Of a stretch of DNA of 64,000 bases, positions 1 through 11,086 are shown piece by piece (positions within the stretch are counted from its first letter, which is position 1; each line of letters starts with the position of its first letter). The DNA comes from Litsea cubeba. Taxonomy: Eukaryota; Streptophyta; Magnoliopsida; Laurales; Lauraceae. A program made the position numbers and the translations under genes. The stretch spans positions 69,728,444 to 69,792,443 of the forward strand of contig CM022948.1 of the NCBI GenBank assembly GCA_012931725.1. Reading direction: 5' to 3'. The notes under the pieces were generated by a model. That model was not told the origin of the DNA and did no database searches. It saw only the letters and a program-made list of their open reading frames with translations.

Positions 1-255
1 AGTCTGCAGTAAAAACAAAAACAACTAGCCATTTTCAAGAAATATCTTGAGTATTAACTACATCAACTTATTGTTATTATTATTGTAGTTACTTATTATA
101 GATACATGCAGGGGAGAACCCAGTTATTCTTTCTTGGTTGGGCCACTATATAGAAAACAATTCTTATGAGGCCACATAAGGCATATAGTTTTCAAAATAT
201 ATAAAAGTTTTTTTAAAAGAAATTTGTCGGAGCCATACGTAAAAAATTAGGAAGT
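1..255. other. AT-rich intergenic sequence
   Basis: No open reading frame or recognisable repeat is visible in this AT-rich stretch before the first terminal-inverted-repeat element. Confidence 0.5.
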
Positions 256-1175
256 TTCTATTGCCACATCCCTCATTGCTACTCACACATCCAATTTTTT
301 TAAATCAAGTATACCCATATGTGAATTTACGAAAATGGACATGAGGAATACTTTCAGGGCTCATCCAATTTCTCTGTCCACATCTTCCCTCCCATCTCTC
401 TTTCCCTCCCACTTCTGCAATAAGAGCTTTTTCCTCGACTCACCTTCAATCTCCATCTCCCTTTTCACATCTCCATCTCGATACCTTCTTCCGCAACTCA
501 CCTTCACATCTCCATCTTCTTTCATTTTGGCTTTTGATGCACAATAGAGAGGGGGGCTGACCCCAAAATTTCTAATGGGGCCAAGGAGGTCACCAATCGC
601 TCATTCCTTGGTCAATTGTTCGATGGCAAAGGTTTTTTTTTTTTTGTTCATCTCTATTCAAACTTTCAGGTTTGAACAACGATGATATTGTTCGGCTGTA
701 TCCAGCCAACCTCGAACCAGAAAAACGAACTTCGCCACTAAGCTACTGACCAAGGAAGGGGCGATTGGTGATCTCCATGTCCCCTTTCGACATTTTGGGG
801 CCAACCCTCCTCTCTATTATGCATCGAAAGCTAAAAAGAAAGAAGATGGAGATGTACAAAGGGATAGAAAATGTACATTGCTTGTGAGAAGAGAGGAGGC
901 AAAAATGGAAGAGGAAGAAGACGATCGATGGAACTTCTTGTTTGAAGGTTCTTCTGGCTGCAACGTCAACTAAGAATGGAAGTCAGGTGTGGAGGGAAGA
1001 GATGGAACACAAGAGTTCCAAGCGTGGAGGGAAGAGATGGCTACGCAAAGAAGAAGGAAATGTGTGGTGTTTGGGTATTTTGGAAAAAGAGGGTTGTAAA
1101 TGAGCTATAGAGTCTGGATGTGTACAGAGAAGGGATGTGCAAGGAGCAACTATGGGTGTGGCAATAGCATATCCC
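256..1175. mobile_element. Non-autonomous MULE-like element (short derivative)
   Basis: The left end reads CTATTGCCACATCCCTCATT and the right end is its imperfect inverse (ATGGGTGTGGCAATAGC). Just inside the left end is a segment ending GAAAATGGACATG that is shared with elements at 46.7 kb and 50.2 kb. The right subterminal part (TTTGGGTATTTTGGAAA) also recurs near 50.6 kb. No transposase or other coding frame is present, so this looks like an internal-deletion derivative of the larger element at 46696-50184. I could not find a clean target-site duplication, so the outer limits are accurate only to about 10 bases. Confidence 0.6.
526..836. repeat. Foldback inverted repeat inside the 256-1175 element
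   Basis: The left arm (about 526-612) contains CACCAATCGCTCATTCCTTGG. The right arm (about 752-836) is its inverse, containing CCAAGGAAGGGGCGATTGGTG. Arms are roughly 85 percent identical over about 85 bases by eye, with a loop of about 140 bases. The right arm resembles the right inner part of the larger element at about 49.7-49.8 kb. Confidence 0.65.
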
Positions 1176-2850
1176 AACAAATATATAATTTCCTAAGACT
1201 TAGGGGGTTTTCAGAAATTAGGGGTGGTGGTTGTTTCCCCCCCTTCTGGTTCCTCCAGTGGATACATGATCACCAAATCTTCTTTTATATTACGGTCCAT
1301 ACATTTTACTTATTTTGCATTCAGTTGTAGCGATAACAAGTGGTCATATTTTGAAAAATGTTCTATGAGCAAGTGCAGTCCAGTGTCGTGGGTTGTGGGC
1401 CCACTTGAGCCCACCTTTCATCAAATCAGACCATTTGATACTCTTTTCATCTCATGACCTGACATCACGCATAAATTTACCCTCATCGAACCATCAACCA
1501 CCGTTGGATTGAATTTTAAGAAAACCTACAGTTAAGATACCATTACATGCTAAGGTTGTTAAATCAAAGTTAGGATAATCTGGTGGGACCCACTTTTTGG
1601 ATCTCCATTATCCATGAGGACACCTTTCTATTTGTCCTCCTCACATTGATAAGCTTTCATCTAAGTGAGTCCCCTGAGTTGGATTAGATATAGACTATTT
1701 GCATTCTGCTCATGGGATAAGTGGAGAACCACCCTTGTCATATTGCTGTTTGAAATGAAGTAGTTAAAAGTGGCATCTTAAATGTGAAGTAATGTATATA
1801 ATCCTCAAAAAGTCACACTCACATCCAAATAGAAAAGTTTTAAATACTTAACAGTGATGATAATGATGAGACTTGTCAAATTTTACTGATTAGATTTTGT
1901 TTAAGAAGAAATGCCCTCAGGAATGGATATACTGCCACAACATTAGGACTATAATCTAATGCAAGCCGAGACTCTGTTAAACTCAGCTGAGTTACTCAAC
2001 TCGGTAGAAATTTTAAGGCCAGTGGCTGTGGGAAACTTGGTTTTTTATCCTGTTTTAGCCAGACACAGTCATAATCAGCTTGACTCGATCAAAACTCAGT
2101 TGGATCCCCCTTAACCCATTCGATTTGGAAGACTATACGAGTATGGAAAAAGGCCAAAAAATAATCGGACCAGACAACCCTTACACTTTACACAAATTTC
2201 AGACAAATCCCTCGTAAATAATCCCCAAGAACAGGGGCATTTCCGTCAAAACGTGAAAGCGGATGAACTTGAGGCCACGTGTTACTTTCTTCAACCGCAC
2301 AAACACGCTATCATTAGTTTGCCGCATAAGTCTAAGTCGTCAAACCGACGTGGCAGAATTTTTGACCACTGAGACTCATGTCACGCTCCACAAAACTGGC
2401 ACGTGGCCCACCTCAATCCACCACAATGGAGACAAAAAAATCATTTGCCAATTGCAGACTGAGGCCCATACGATCTACCTCTTCAATTTGATAAAATTCG
2501 ATAATCAAGTTAGGATTACACAGGTCACTTAGGATTTAAAATACATAAAAATTGAATATCCCATAATAACAACAGGGGATATGACCCAGAAAAAAGTTAA
2601 AAAAGTTAAAAAAGTTATTGACCATGAGTGAAGCAACTCTCCCTCGTTACATTATTTGAATTTCGGTTATGAAATTAAAAAAATCAAATTTAAGAAGAAC
2701 TAACATGTCAAAACCTCTATTTAATTTATGATTTAGGATCCCCAATTTCATAGAAACAAGAGATGATGTTTCATCCAATCTACATGCGCCACCTAAAAAA
2801 ATATCTAATTATTGATTTTTTTCATTCATGGAAAGCAATTGAGTGGGTAC
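1176..2850. other. Intergenic, no gene seen
   Basis: Only short chance frames occur. A stretch near 1960-2110 has repeated CTCAGCTGAGTT-like words that recur loosely near 7060-7230, probably old transposon remnants. Confidence 0.4.
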
Positions 2851-2858
2851 ATTAGTTG

Positions 2859-3340
2859 TAGGGTTGCAAATGGGACGATTCTGGATTAGAAATACCCGAA
2901 CTCATTTCTAAATAATGGTTTCGGTTCTGATTTTGACTCGTAACCTGTTTTGTTAGCACCAGACTCAATTTTGATTCCAAAATCAGATTATCTAGACTCT
3001 AGAGAACTGAAATTTAGTTTTAAAATCAATTTTAATTTTCTTTTATTGTTAAAATAAATATATCATTGAACTTATAACAGTTCATTAAGTCTATACCTAC
3101 AATATTATACATAAAAATATATTTTTTTTGATATACAATTTGCAATATCAACAACTCATATATCGGATTCCGAATCGAAATCTATACGGACTCGAAATCA
3201 AATCCGTTTATCAATCAAAATCTAAATTAATTTTCGAAACCAAACTTATTTATAAATAAAAATCTAAAATAACTTAATAATTTTTTACAGTTGAAACTTC
3301 CGAATAATAATAAAAAATCAAACACCCGTCCGCAACCCTA
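2859..3340. mobile_element. hAT-like MITE with TAGGGTTGC termini
   Basis: The element starts TAGGGTTGCAAA and ends TCCGCAACCCTA, a 12-base terminal inverted repeat with two mismatches. The flanking 8 bases are ATTAGTTG (2851-2858) and ATCAGTCG (3341-3348), 6 of 8 matching, as expected for an old 8-base hAT duplication. The 482-base AT-rich interior has no coding frame. Confidence 0.65.
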
Positions 3341-3638
3341 ATCAGTCGCAGTCGCTATATGATTTTATATTTGTGGCGAACGTGAATCGGACGGACTCTT
3401 TAATTTCATTGCATTTGGACGATCGCAAGTGGGACCGACATGGAAGCGAAGAAAAGACGCATGGAGGGTATTATGGAGAATTCACCTTCAGTTTTTTTTA
3501 TCTTTAATTGTCGTCTCGATTGCGGTAAAGTCCACACAGATCGGACGGCTCTCACTCAGCACTCGTACCTGTCCCATTTCAGTTTCAACCGTCCGATCGT
3601 CCTCTGCAGAGGGACTCTCTGCAACTGCATCATGTGAT

Positions 3639-3644
3639 TATAAA
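3639..3644 (+). promoter_or_regulatory. TATA box candidate for the 4719 gene
   Basis: TATAAA lies in GATTATAAATGG upstream of a long leader-like region that contains AAACCTAGGGTTTCAG. Transcription would start near 3670, giving a leader of about 1 kb, possibly with an intron. Position is inferred from the motif alone. Confidence 0.35.
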
Positions 3645-4718
3645 TGGAACGGTGGCAAGAAGCCGACGGGCATGTAATTTCAACCGATTTTCTCTTTCTC
3701 GAAGCCAGAGAGAGATTTCTGGGTTTCTGAAGTCGAAACCTAGGGTTTCAGATTTCAAGTTGCTTCCATTTGAAAATCCCATTTCCGATCTCATTTCAAT
3801 CGGAATTCTCCCATTTTGGGGGATTTTCTTCGATGTTTGGTTTTATTCATCAGTGATTGGGATTGGAGAAGGTTTTTTTTTTTTTTTAAAGCAATGTTTT
3901 TGATCGATCAAGATTGAGGGAGGGTTTTGGGGGTTTCTTTTTTTGTTGCAGCAGCTAAATCTTGATGAGAAAAATGTCTTCTTTTGCTTCAAGAACTGAT
4001 TTTTGAAGGGGTTTTGTGTTTGTTTGGCCGGGGAGAGAGAAAAAATAGGTCGGGTTCTTCTTTATGTATTCTATTTTGTCTAATTTTTGAAGTGTTGGGA
4101 GATTTTAGATTCTTTTGAGGATAAAAAACGGAAAAAAGATGGTCTTTTTTGGTCCTATTGAGTTTAAAAATCTCTTCTTTTAGGGATTGAGTTGGGTTTT
4201 CTTACTGTTCTTTCATTATGTTTGTTGATTCATAGTAAAGCTGCTGTCTGCTTTCATTTCTTTTTTATTTTTTCTTCAAAGAAATGGAGAGCTTTACTTG
4301 ATTGGTATTTGATGATTTGCAGCTTTTGGGTTTTTTTTTTTTCTTTTAGTTGAAATGATTTTGATTCTCATTTGATTATTGGATACATCTTGCAACTGCA
4401 GCTCTGATGCTTAAAGCTAAGAACTTGAGTTGGTTTATCTTCCCTTTTTTCAATCTAAAGATAGACTTCTCTCTCTTGTATTATTTTTGCCTACCCAAGA
4501 TGATAGGATAAAAGTCTTGCTTTCATGATGATGATGATGATGATGATGAATTTTCTCTTAATATAGCAACTTCCCAAGAATTTGGTGTCTTGGGGTTTTT
4601 ATACTGGCATTAATCTCATTTTCTTTCTTCTTGTTGAACCCCCATATCAAGAGGATAGGATTCATCTTTTTATATATTGGGTAGCTTTTCTTTCTGTGGG
4701 GTTGTTTCAAAAATCAAA

Positions 4719-7700
4719 ATGGCTCTGGCTTTTACCCGTCTCTCTTGGTGGTCTTGGGGTGGAAAAGATCATGAGGGAACTGCTTCTTCTGGTTCCCCTT
4801 TGAATGCCTCTTCTGATTTCGGTTTAGGCATTCGAGAGCCAGATTCTCTCAAGTTTCCTCCAGTTAGAGGCTCTAAGATGCACTCCACATCGAGAAGAGT
4901 AAAGAAGAAATGGCAGAGCAGGGAAGAACGGAGAATTGACCGTGAGTATGATCTGGTTTTGGTGCCATCAGATGGGGGATGTATGTCTGGATCAGAGTCT
5001 GATGATTCAGACTGGTCAATTGGATGGTTGGAACCTCATGCGCGGGACTTCCTGAGCGAAGACGAATCGGAGAGCAGTTTTGCGGTGCTGGTGCCGTGCT
5101 ATGGGCGCGGTCGCAGTGAGCTAATGGAGGATTCCAAGAACCAGTTGTTGGGTGCCATTGTATCGGCGAATTTATCGAATGGGTATTCTGCTGGTAAGTG
5201 CCTTTTAATGTCTGATTATATTTCTTTCTAGATTAGCTATGATACGTGGTACCTATATTAGTGCTGTTTTAAGACTAACTCATTAATCAATTTTCCAACC
5301 AAGACCATAATTTGAGTCCTTGTTTGATCGAGTTCTATTAGCTAACACAAATAATAATGAGTTCCTTTGTGTTAAATATGTTGAGTGCTAAGTCCCTTTT
5401 TTTTTTATTGATTGAGTTCTGTTAGTTTTGTTACTTTTCAATGTAAAAAAAAAAATGTTAGAAAGGGCTTTACATAGTCACAATCAGATTGTTTTAGCGA
5501 TGTGTTATTGGTGAGAAGGAATAATTTGTCTATTTTCAATATCAAATTTGGAATTTCATGTTATTGATGAGATAGCCGTATCCATCCCTGAGCCCCCTAT
5601 ATGTGCTCGGTTTTGGCATCATAGCTTCGAATGAATGGCCTTACAGGGAAATGAGGAAGAGCAACAGTGTGAAATTAAAGATAACAGGGCCTGTGTTCAA
5701 GAAAACAATATTAGGAGGTGTTCAAATCTTCTGACCTCTATCAAATAGTATGGCCACTTTGTTCAAACTTTTCATGAGAGATGTAACAAAATCTGTCCCA
5801 AAATCCAACAAATATCTTGGAAAGGTTTCTGTGATAGTTAATAGTCAATTTGGGCATAGTTCATTGCGAATTGGTGGTTCCTCCTTCCTGAATGATCTTA
5901 CCAATGGATTATCATTTTACTTCCTCTTTGAGAAACATCATAATATTTTGTCCCAACTGATGTAAATTAAGTGTCCAAGCTTTAGTGGTGTATGACCATG
6001 GATTTGGGGAATTTCTTTTTGTATTCTGCGTAATTTTATTTTTTGTGGCTCAGTGATCCAGTTGCATGGCCATGCTGACTAGTCCCCTCATCCTGTCGCA
6101 TGGCTATGAATTGCTTTTCATCCAAAAACACTAGTCCTCTCTCTCTCTCTCACACACACATGCACGCACAAGCGCATGCACATGCACAAGAAATATTGAT
6201 ATGAAGTATATTGCTTCATATTGTGGTGCAAAGGCCTTTTACATCGAACAGTGGGGCCTGCATTTGATGGAAAGGGCAGTTGGATCGAAACGGCCATAAT
6301 GCATCCCTCATTCACATCATTCAGATGATCTGAACCATAGCTTGCTGACTTAGAATTTTGACTTGATAATGGCAGTCCATGTTGGGAGCCAACACGTTGA
6401 CTTGAGATTGAGGTCAGATTTTTATTTGAACTAAACCATTGAAAAAAGTATATTAAAATACCAAAAATATTATAAACATAATTTTGAAAAAAAATTGTCA
6501 TCTACCTAGTATAACAAGTAACGAGTCATGAATTGTTATCATTCTAGGTTTAACTTAGAAATGAAAGAAGAGGAGGAAATTATATTACTAATTGGGATAT
6601 GAAATTTCATTGGAAATAGTTTCTTAGTATTTGTTTATTTCAAAGGATTAAATGTCCCCAACATAAGGTCTTGCGCACTAATTTGAATCATAAATTTGAA
6701 CACGTGGACCTTACAGTATATTAATTTTAGGCATTAATTTGGTTACACTTTTGTTAATAGACTCACAAGTAGAAATGACTTGTGGCAGTCTATTAATTCA
6801 AGTCATCAATTTGATGGATACATTTTTGGTAGACAAGAGAGAAGAGGTGAAGTTCAAATATATGAAGTTCTTTTTATCATAAATAACTTGGTTTGACTTG
6901 TACAAACTCGATAGCATACAGCCATCTCTTTGTAAATATCGATACATATAATAACGAACTTATGCAGATTTTGTGCTATCCACTTAGATAGTAGGAGGTG
7001 CTTGCATCGAATTTTGGTTGTTGAACTTTATACTAATTCTACCGAACAATCTAAAGACATGGAGAGTCTTTTAACTAGCTGAGTTGGACACTTGACTCGG
7101 GCTGGGTATTGGGATTAGTTAGTCAGCTGCATGCCTACTCATTGTATGGCTAGGTCAAGTTCGCTCAGCTGTCATTTACTTGACTTGCTGAGTTCAGCTA
7201 TCATTTACTCGATTTTCTGAGTTGGCATGCTTTGACCTAATCAATTTATTGAAAACCTAAAAGTGGATTGCTCGGGCAAACTTGGTACAAAGATGTGTTT
7301 ATTTCAAGTGCCTTGCTATCTTTTATGGGCCACAACCAATTGGCAAAAGAAGAATTAGATAAAATGGTGCCAAAGGACTTTTGACTCCATGTTTGCTACA
7401 TTAGGGCATAAGAGCATAGCATGATGAGTTTTCTGGTCATTATGGCAGTATGGAAACTCATGACGATCACCTTCTACAAGAGAAATGGATCTTTGAGGGG
7501 AAATGGGCTATGTTGTCATAATATGCATTTATTTCTCATCATTTTCCAATAGGTCCATTTTGCTTTTTTAACCTTTTTATCCATGGTGGCTCTTCCCGCT
7601 GCATTCATTCTTTTGATTCCCTTATCCCTTTTTATCCACTGCTTTCCATAATTGTCTGGGTTCCTATGTATGACATGAGCTTGAATTGAAACAAATATTC

Positions 7701-7984
7701 TTTGGAAGAACTGAGGAATTAGCTTCTTATATTTATTGTAGCCGTATGTTGTAGCGTTTATAATTTAATTGCTCATTGATTGCTTTGCCTCAAGTGTTGT
7801 CCCTGACATGTTTACTTTCTGGATTATTATTAATAAAATTTTTTAATGTTCCCAATTTCAATTTGGATTTTTTTACGACATTGGTTTAAAATATCTTAAT
7901 CTTGCTAAGATACTCGTCTGGTTTTGTCATCCAGAGAGCAAGAAGTATATGGAAGAGTGGCTTTCTTCTCTTCAGAACAGCTGA
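4719..7984 (+). CDS. Conserved plant protein of unknown function, two exons
   Basis: Exon 1 is 4719-5193 and exon 2 is 7935-7984; the product is 174 residues. The start at 4719 is chosen because MALAFTRLSWWSWGGK begins the part that looks like a conserved plant family; an upstream in-frame Met at 4677 adds 14 unlikely residues. The centre holds a basic stretch (SREERRIDREYDLVLVPSDG) followed by an acidic Ser/Asp stretch (SGSESDDSDWSIGWLEPH). The donor G|GTAAGT at 5193/5194 and acceptor CCAG| at 7934 join in phase to give a C-terminus ending SKKYMEEWLSSLQNS before TGA. I recognise the sequence type as an uncharacterised plant family but know no function. There is no signal peptide or membrane segment. 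Without the join, the exon 1 frame runs to a stop at 5231 inside the intron. Confidence 0.8.
5194..7934 (+). other. 2.7-kb intron of the unknown-function gene
   Basis: AT-rich, with a CT/CA simple repeat near 6137-6165 and no convincing coding frame. A 71-residue frame at 5750-5965 looks like chance. The intron starts GTAAGT and ends CATCCAG. Confidence 0.7.
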
Positions 7985-8245
7985 GGTCCTCTACTATCAA
8001 AGTATCAGCTAGGCCCTGTTATAAATGAAGATCCCATGCCATTATCCAAGCCCCAATTTCAGCTAAATGTGGCAAGCAATTTGGTGGATTTGAAGATATC
8101 TGACAAGGAAATGTACAAATGAACCCATATGTTTACAGGGGAAGAACTTAAAATACTGGGAGGAAGGAACAACGCGGAGGGAGGTGGGATATGAGTTCCA
8201 AGTGCAGATGTCTCTGCTGATTCGATCAACCAATTCAGTTTATTA

Positions 8246-8247
<2 letters not shown>

Positions 8248-8284
<37 letters not shown>
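8248..8284. repeat. (CT)n microsatellite
   Basis: About 18 CT units in the probable 3' untranslated region of the preceding gene. Confidence 0.9.
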
Positions 8285-8286
<2 letters not shown>

Positions 8287-8539
8287 TCAGAAGTAGGATT
8301 TACTTTAGCCACATATATGAAAGAAACTGTGTGTGTAAATTCTTTATGTAAATAGCATTGTACATAACTATATATGGGTTGTAGCACCTGCCGCTGAGCA
8401 ACTTAGCTTCCTTGAAAGGACCAACTTACTACTTCATGTGCATTCTTTTGGATATGTGGGCATCTGTATAATTATAGTTGTGCACGTGTAGAGGATAAGA
8501 TAGCTCATTTCATTCCAGCTGCTGGACGGAACTCAGATG

Positions 8540-9297
8540 ATTTAGGGTGATGGAAGAGAATTATCATGAAAAAAAAGAGTAGGAATATAGGATTCTTCTT
8601 TCCTGTGGAAGCATAAATCAGGGGAGCATGATGCACAAAGAAAGTCCTTGAAATAGATCTTCTTGCGTGACAAGGCTTTTGAGCCCAGACATGTTAGTAG
8701 TATGATGGTTCATCATCTTCTTAGCCATTAAACTCATTAGTTGGGCTGCACTTACCATAGTGATGATGGGAGCTCAATGGATGTATCTTCTAGGTTCAAT
8801 GTAATTGTGTGGCACACCCATTACGGGACCGAGTTTATTGGTTTGCCATGTTATCATTGGATTGATAGGTCCAAGTCCAACTATGGGTGGTGAGTGAGTC
8901 CTGACCAAACCCAATAGTTCTATGTTTGGGATAATGTTTCCAATCTTGATAAATGAATGGGCCAGGTTCTGGTGGAGTTTATACAGTCACTAATCTCATC
9001 TGAACCCTTCCCGCACCAACTTATTGAGGTTGAGTCCATACATAATCAGTGACCTAAAATGACTTGGAACTCTACCCTATGTGAAATCATTCTACAAGAT
9101 GACAATCCAACCCTAACATAGCTCAAGAATTACAGGATCCAACTGGATTAGGTCGGGTTAAGGTTGGGCTTATACATGTGGTGATTAGAATTTACCCAAC
9201 CTAACGGTCCTGACCCAATCTATTGCCACCCCATAGCCCTGGCCCAATTGACACAAGTCTGATCTTTTCTCGTCCTTGGATTGAATATCAAAAGATT
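8540..9297. other. Intergenic, nothing recognised
   Basis: No coding frame, tRNA or clear repeat boundary seen. Confidence 0.4.
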
Positions 9298-9306
9298 GTT
9301 AAAAAG

Positions 9307-9688
9307 GGGAAATATTCATGTGCATCCTTCTCTCACAATGTTATGGTGAGGGACAACATAGTAGGGTTGACTTTATAATACATTCGAACCATTCACACAC
9401 ATGAGACCTCCTTAAGTACACTAAACCCATTGAATTTTCACCTTTCCAAATGGATTGGACCGTTGAATTTAGGGTCAAATTTTTCCCTTTAATATAAAGG
9501 CATTAAATTTGTCGACAACGTATGAAGGGGTTAGAGGTATGAGATTGACCCCAAATTTGATATATGGTCTCATCCAAAGTGTCTCTTCCCATCCCCCACA
9601 AGTCCCATGATTAGTGGGTCCCTAAGTGGGCCCCATTAAGTTTGTCCCTCACCATATAGTGAGGGAATGATGCATATGAATATCCCTC
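9307..9688. mobile_element. MULE-type MITE with perfect 9-bp target duplication
   Basis: GTTAAAAAG occurs directly before (9298-9306) and directly after (9689-9697) the element. The ends are inverted copies: GGGAAATATTCATGTGCATCC at the left, and the inverse of the right end starts GAGGGATATTCATATGCATC. A 9-base duplication is the signature of Mutator-like elements. The 382-base body has no coding frame. Its inverse closely matches 26822-27030, and a weaker copy is at about 18680-18835. Confidence 0.85.
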
Positions 9689-9697
9689 GTTAAAAAG

Positions 9698-10011
9698 ACC
9701 ATATAACTTTGAGGGGAAATGCTCCTATGAGAGTAACTCTCATACAACTATCAGAGAAATGGGAAGTACTCTCATTTAGATTGTTGGCATTGGATATGAA
9801 TCCAATAGACCCCCTTTTGTTGATAGTAGTGTGACAGATACTCTCAAAGAAGCATTTTCCAACTTTAAAAATATTAAATCAAAGTATTATACTTTCATGC
9901 TCTATTAAAATAAGTTTGCAACTTTGCATAGTATGATGGGGTTGACTTGTTTTTGCCCAACCCTTCTATTTTGAAATCTTTCCATATCCCCTATTGCCAA
10001 TTATAGGCCGG
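9698..10011. other. Short intergenic stretch
   Basis: Nothing recognised between the two flanking MITEs. Confidence 0.4.
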
Positions 10012-10343
10012 AGCTGCTATTCACACATCCCTTATTGCTTCTTCCTGCACATCCATCCATGGGACCCCTGATGGACCCCTCTGACCTTTCTTCCTTCTCT
10101 CCCTCTCGCTCTCCTTGCTCGCTGCCCACCTCCTCCCGCTCCCTCTCCCTGGTCGCCACCCACCTCCGCCCTCGCCCTCTCCCTCTCCCCCTTTCTCTCT
10201 CCCTTATCACCGTTCCTCTCCCTCCCTCTCCGATTCGGCCACTTAGGGGTCCCATGGATGTTTGAAGATTTTTCAAAGGGTCCATCAAGGGTCCCATAGA
10301 TGGATGTGCAAGGGACATTGAGGGATGTGTGAATAGCAGCTCC
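10012..10343. mobile_element. TIR element (short MULE-like derivative)
   Basis: The left end (GGAGCTGCTATTCACACATC) and the inverse of the right end are nearly identical for 22 bases. Similarity continues with interruptions for about 65 bases (TGCACATCCATCCATGGGAC and partner). The terminal words resemble those of the 256-1175 and 46696-50184 elements. The interior is C/T-rich low-complexity sequence. No clear target duplication was found. Confidence 0.7.
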
Positions 10344-11059
10344 CTTCCTTTATTGGCAGCTATCTAGATAGGCCTCATGGGGCTCGATGTGGTCCCCTGG
10401 GAGGTCTAAAACATATTGCATTTTAGAGGGAAATGATCATATACGTGAGAGATCAAGTCCAGCCCGGTGGACCCCAGTCTTTGTCAACAAGTGGGGAGTC
10501 AGATAATTAAAAATGATAGAATGTGGACTGCATATGGCCTATTGTGCAATTTGTTTCGATGATCACGACCATTGAATCAAGCGAATGTAATTACTCTAGC
10601 CATTTATTAGAACTATGGTAAGTGACCATGCAAAATGAAGGGTTGGAACTTGTTCCTTTGCATATTTATATTTGAGGGCCTCTCATGAGATGATGATGGC
10701 TATGATCATTAATAAATGAAGGTGAGTTTTTAGCCACCTGCAGCTTGCAAAATAGACATGATAACCTTTATATTTCTACCATCCTGGCCGGCCTAGATCT
10801 TGCCATGGCACATTCTCCAAAACCCTTGTTTGGCTCCTCTCCATATGTTGACCCTCTTATTTCGGCCAATATCATGACTTCTCTCTTGTAAACATTCAAA
10901 ACATCCCATATTTAGACCACAAAAGGATAAAAAACGAACGCAAACATCATAGTATTGGTTTTGTTTGTTGATAGTTTCAGACATGTAAAAGGTGATGACT
11001 TAGAATTGGTACCCTTTTTTGCCTCTAAGGTTTCTCCCATGGGGCCAATCTCATTTCTC
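10344..11059. other. Upstream region of the NET2-type gene
   Basis: No coding frame is supported. This must contain the promoter of the gene starting at 11087, but I see no convincing TATA box. Confidence 0.4.
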
Positions 11060-11086
11060 TAGAGAGAGAGAGAGAGAGAGAGAGAG
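11060..11086 (+). repeat. (GA)n microsatellite abutting the NET2 start codon
   Basis: About 13 GA units run directly up to the ATG at 11087, so the repeat is in the leader of the mRNA. Confidence 0.85.

Noticed and set aside
5750..5965. 71-residue frame in the intron of the unknown-function gene
   Set aside because: No recognisable motif, within an intron with good splice signals, and composition like surrounding AT-rich DNA.
10001..10318. 105-residue Arg/Glu-rich frame on the - strand
   Set aside because: It arises from CT-rich low-complexity sequence inside a TIR element.
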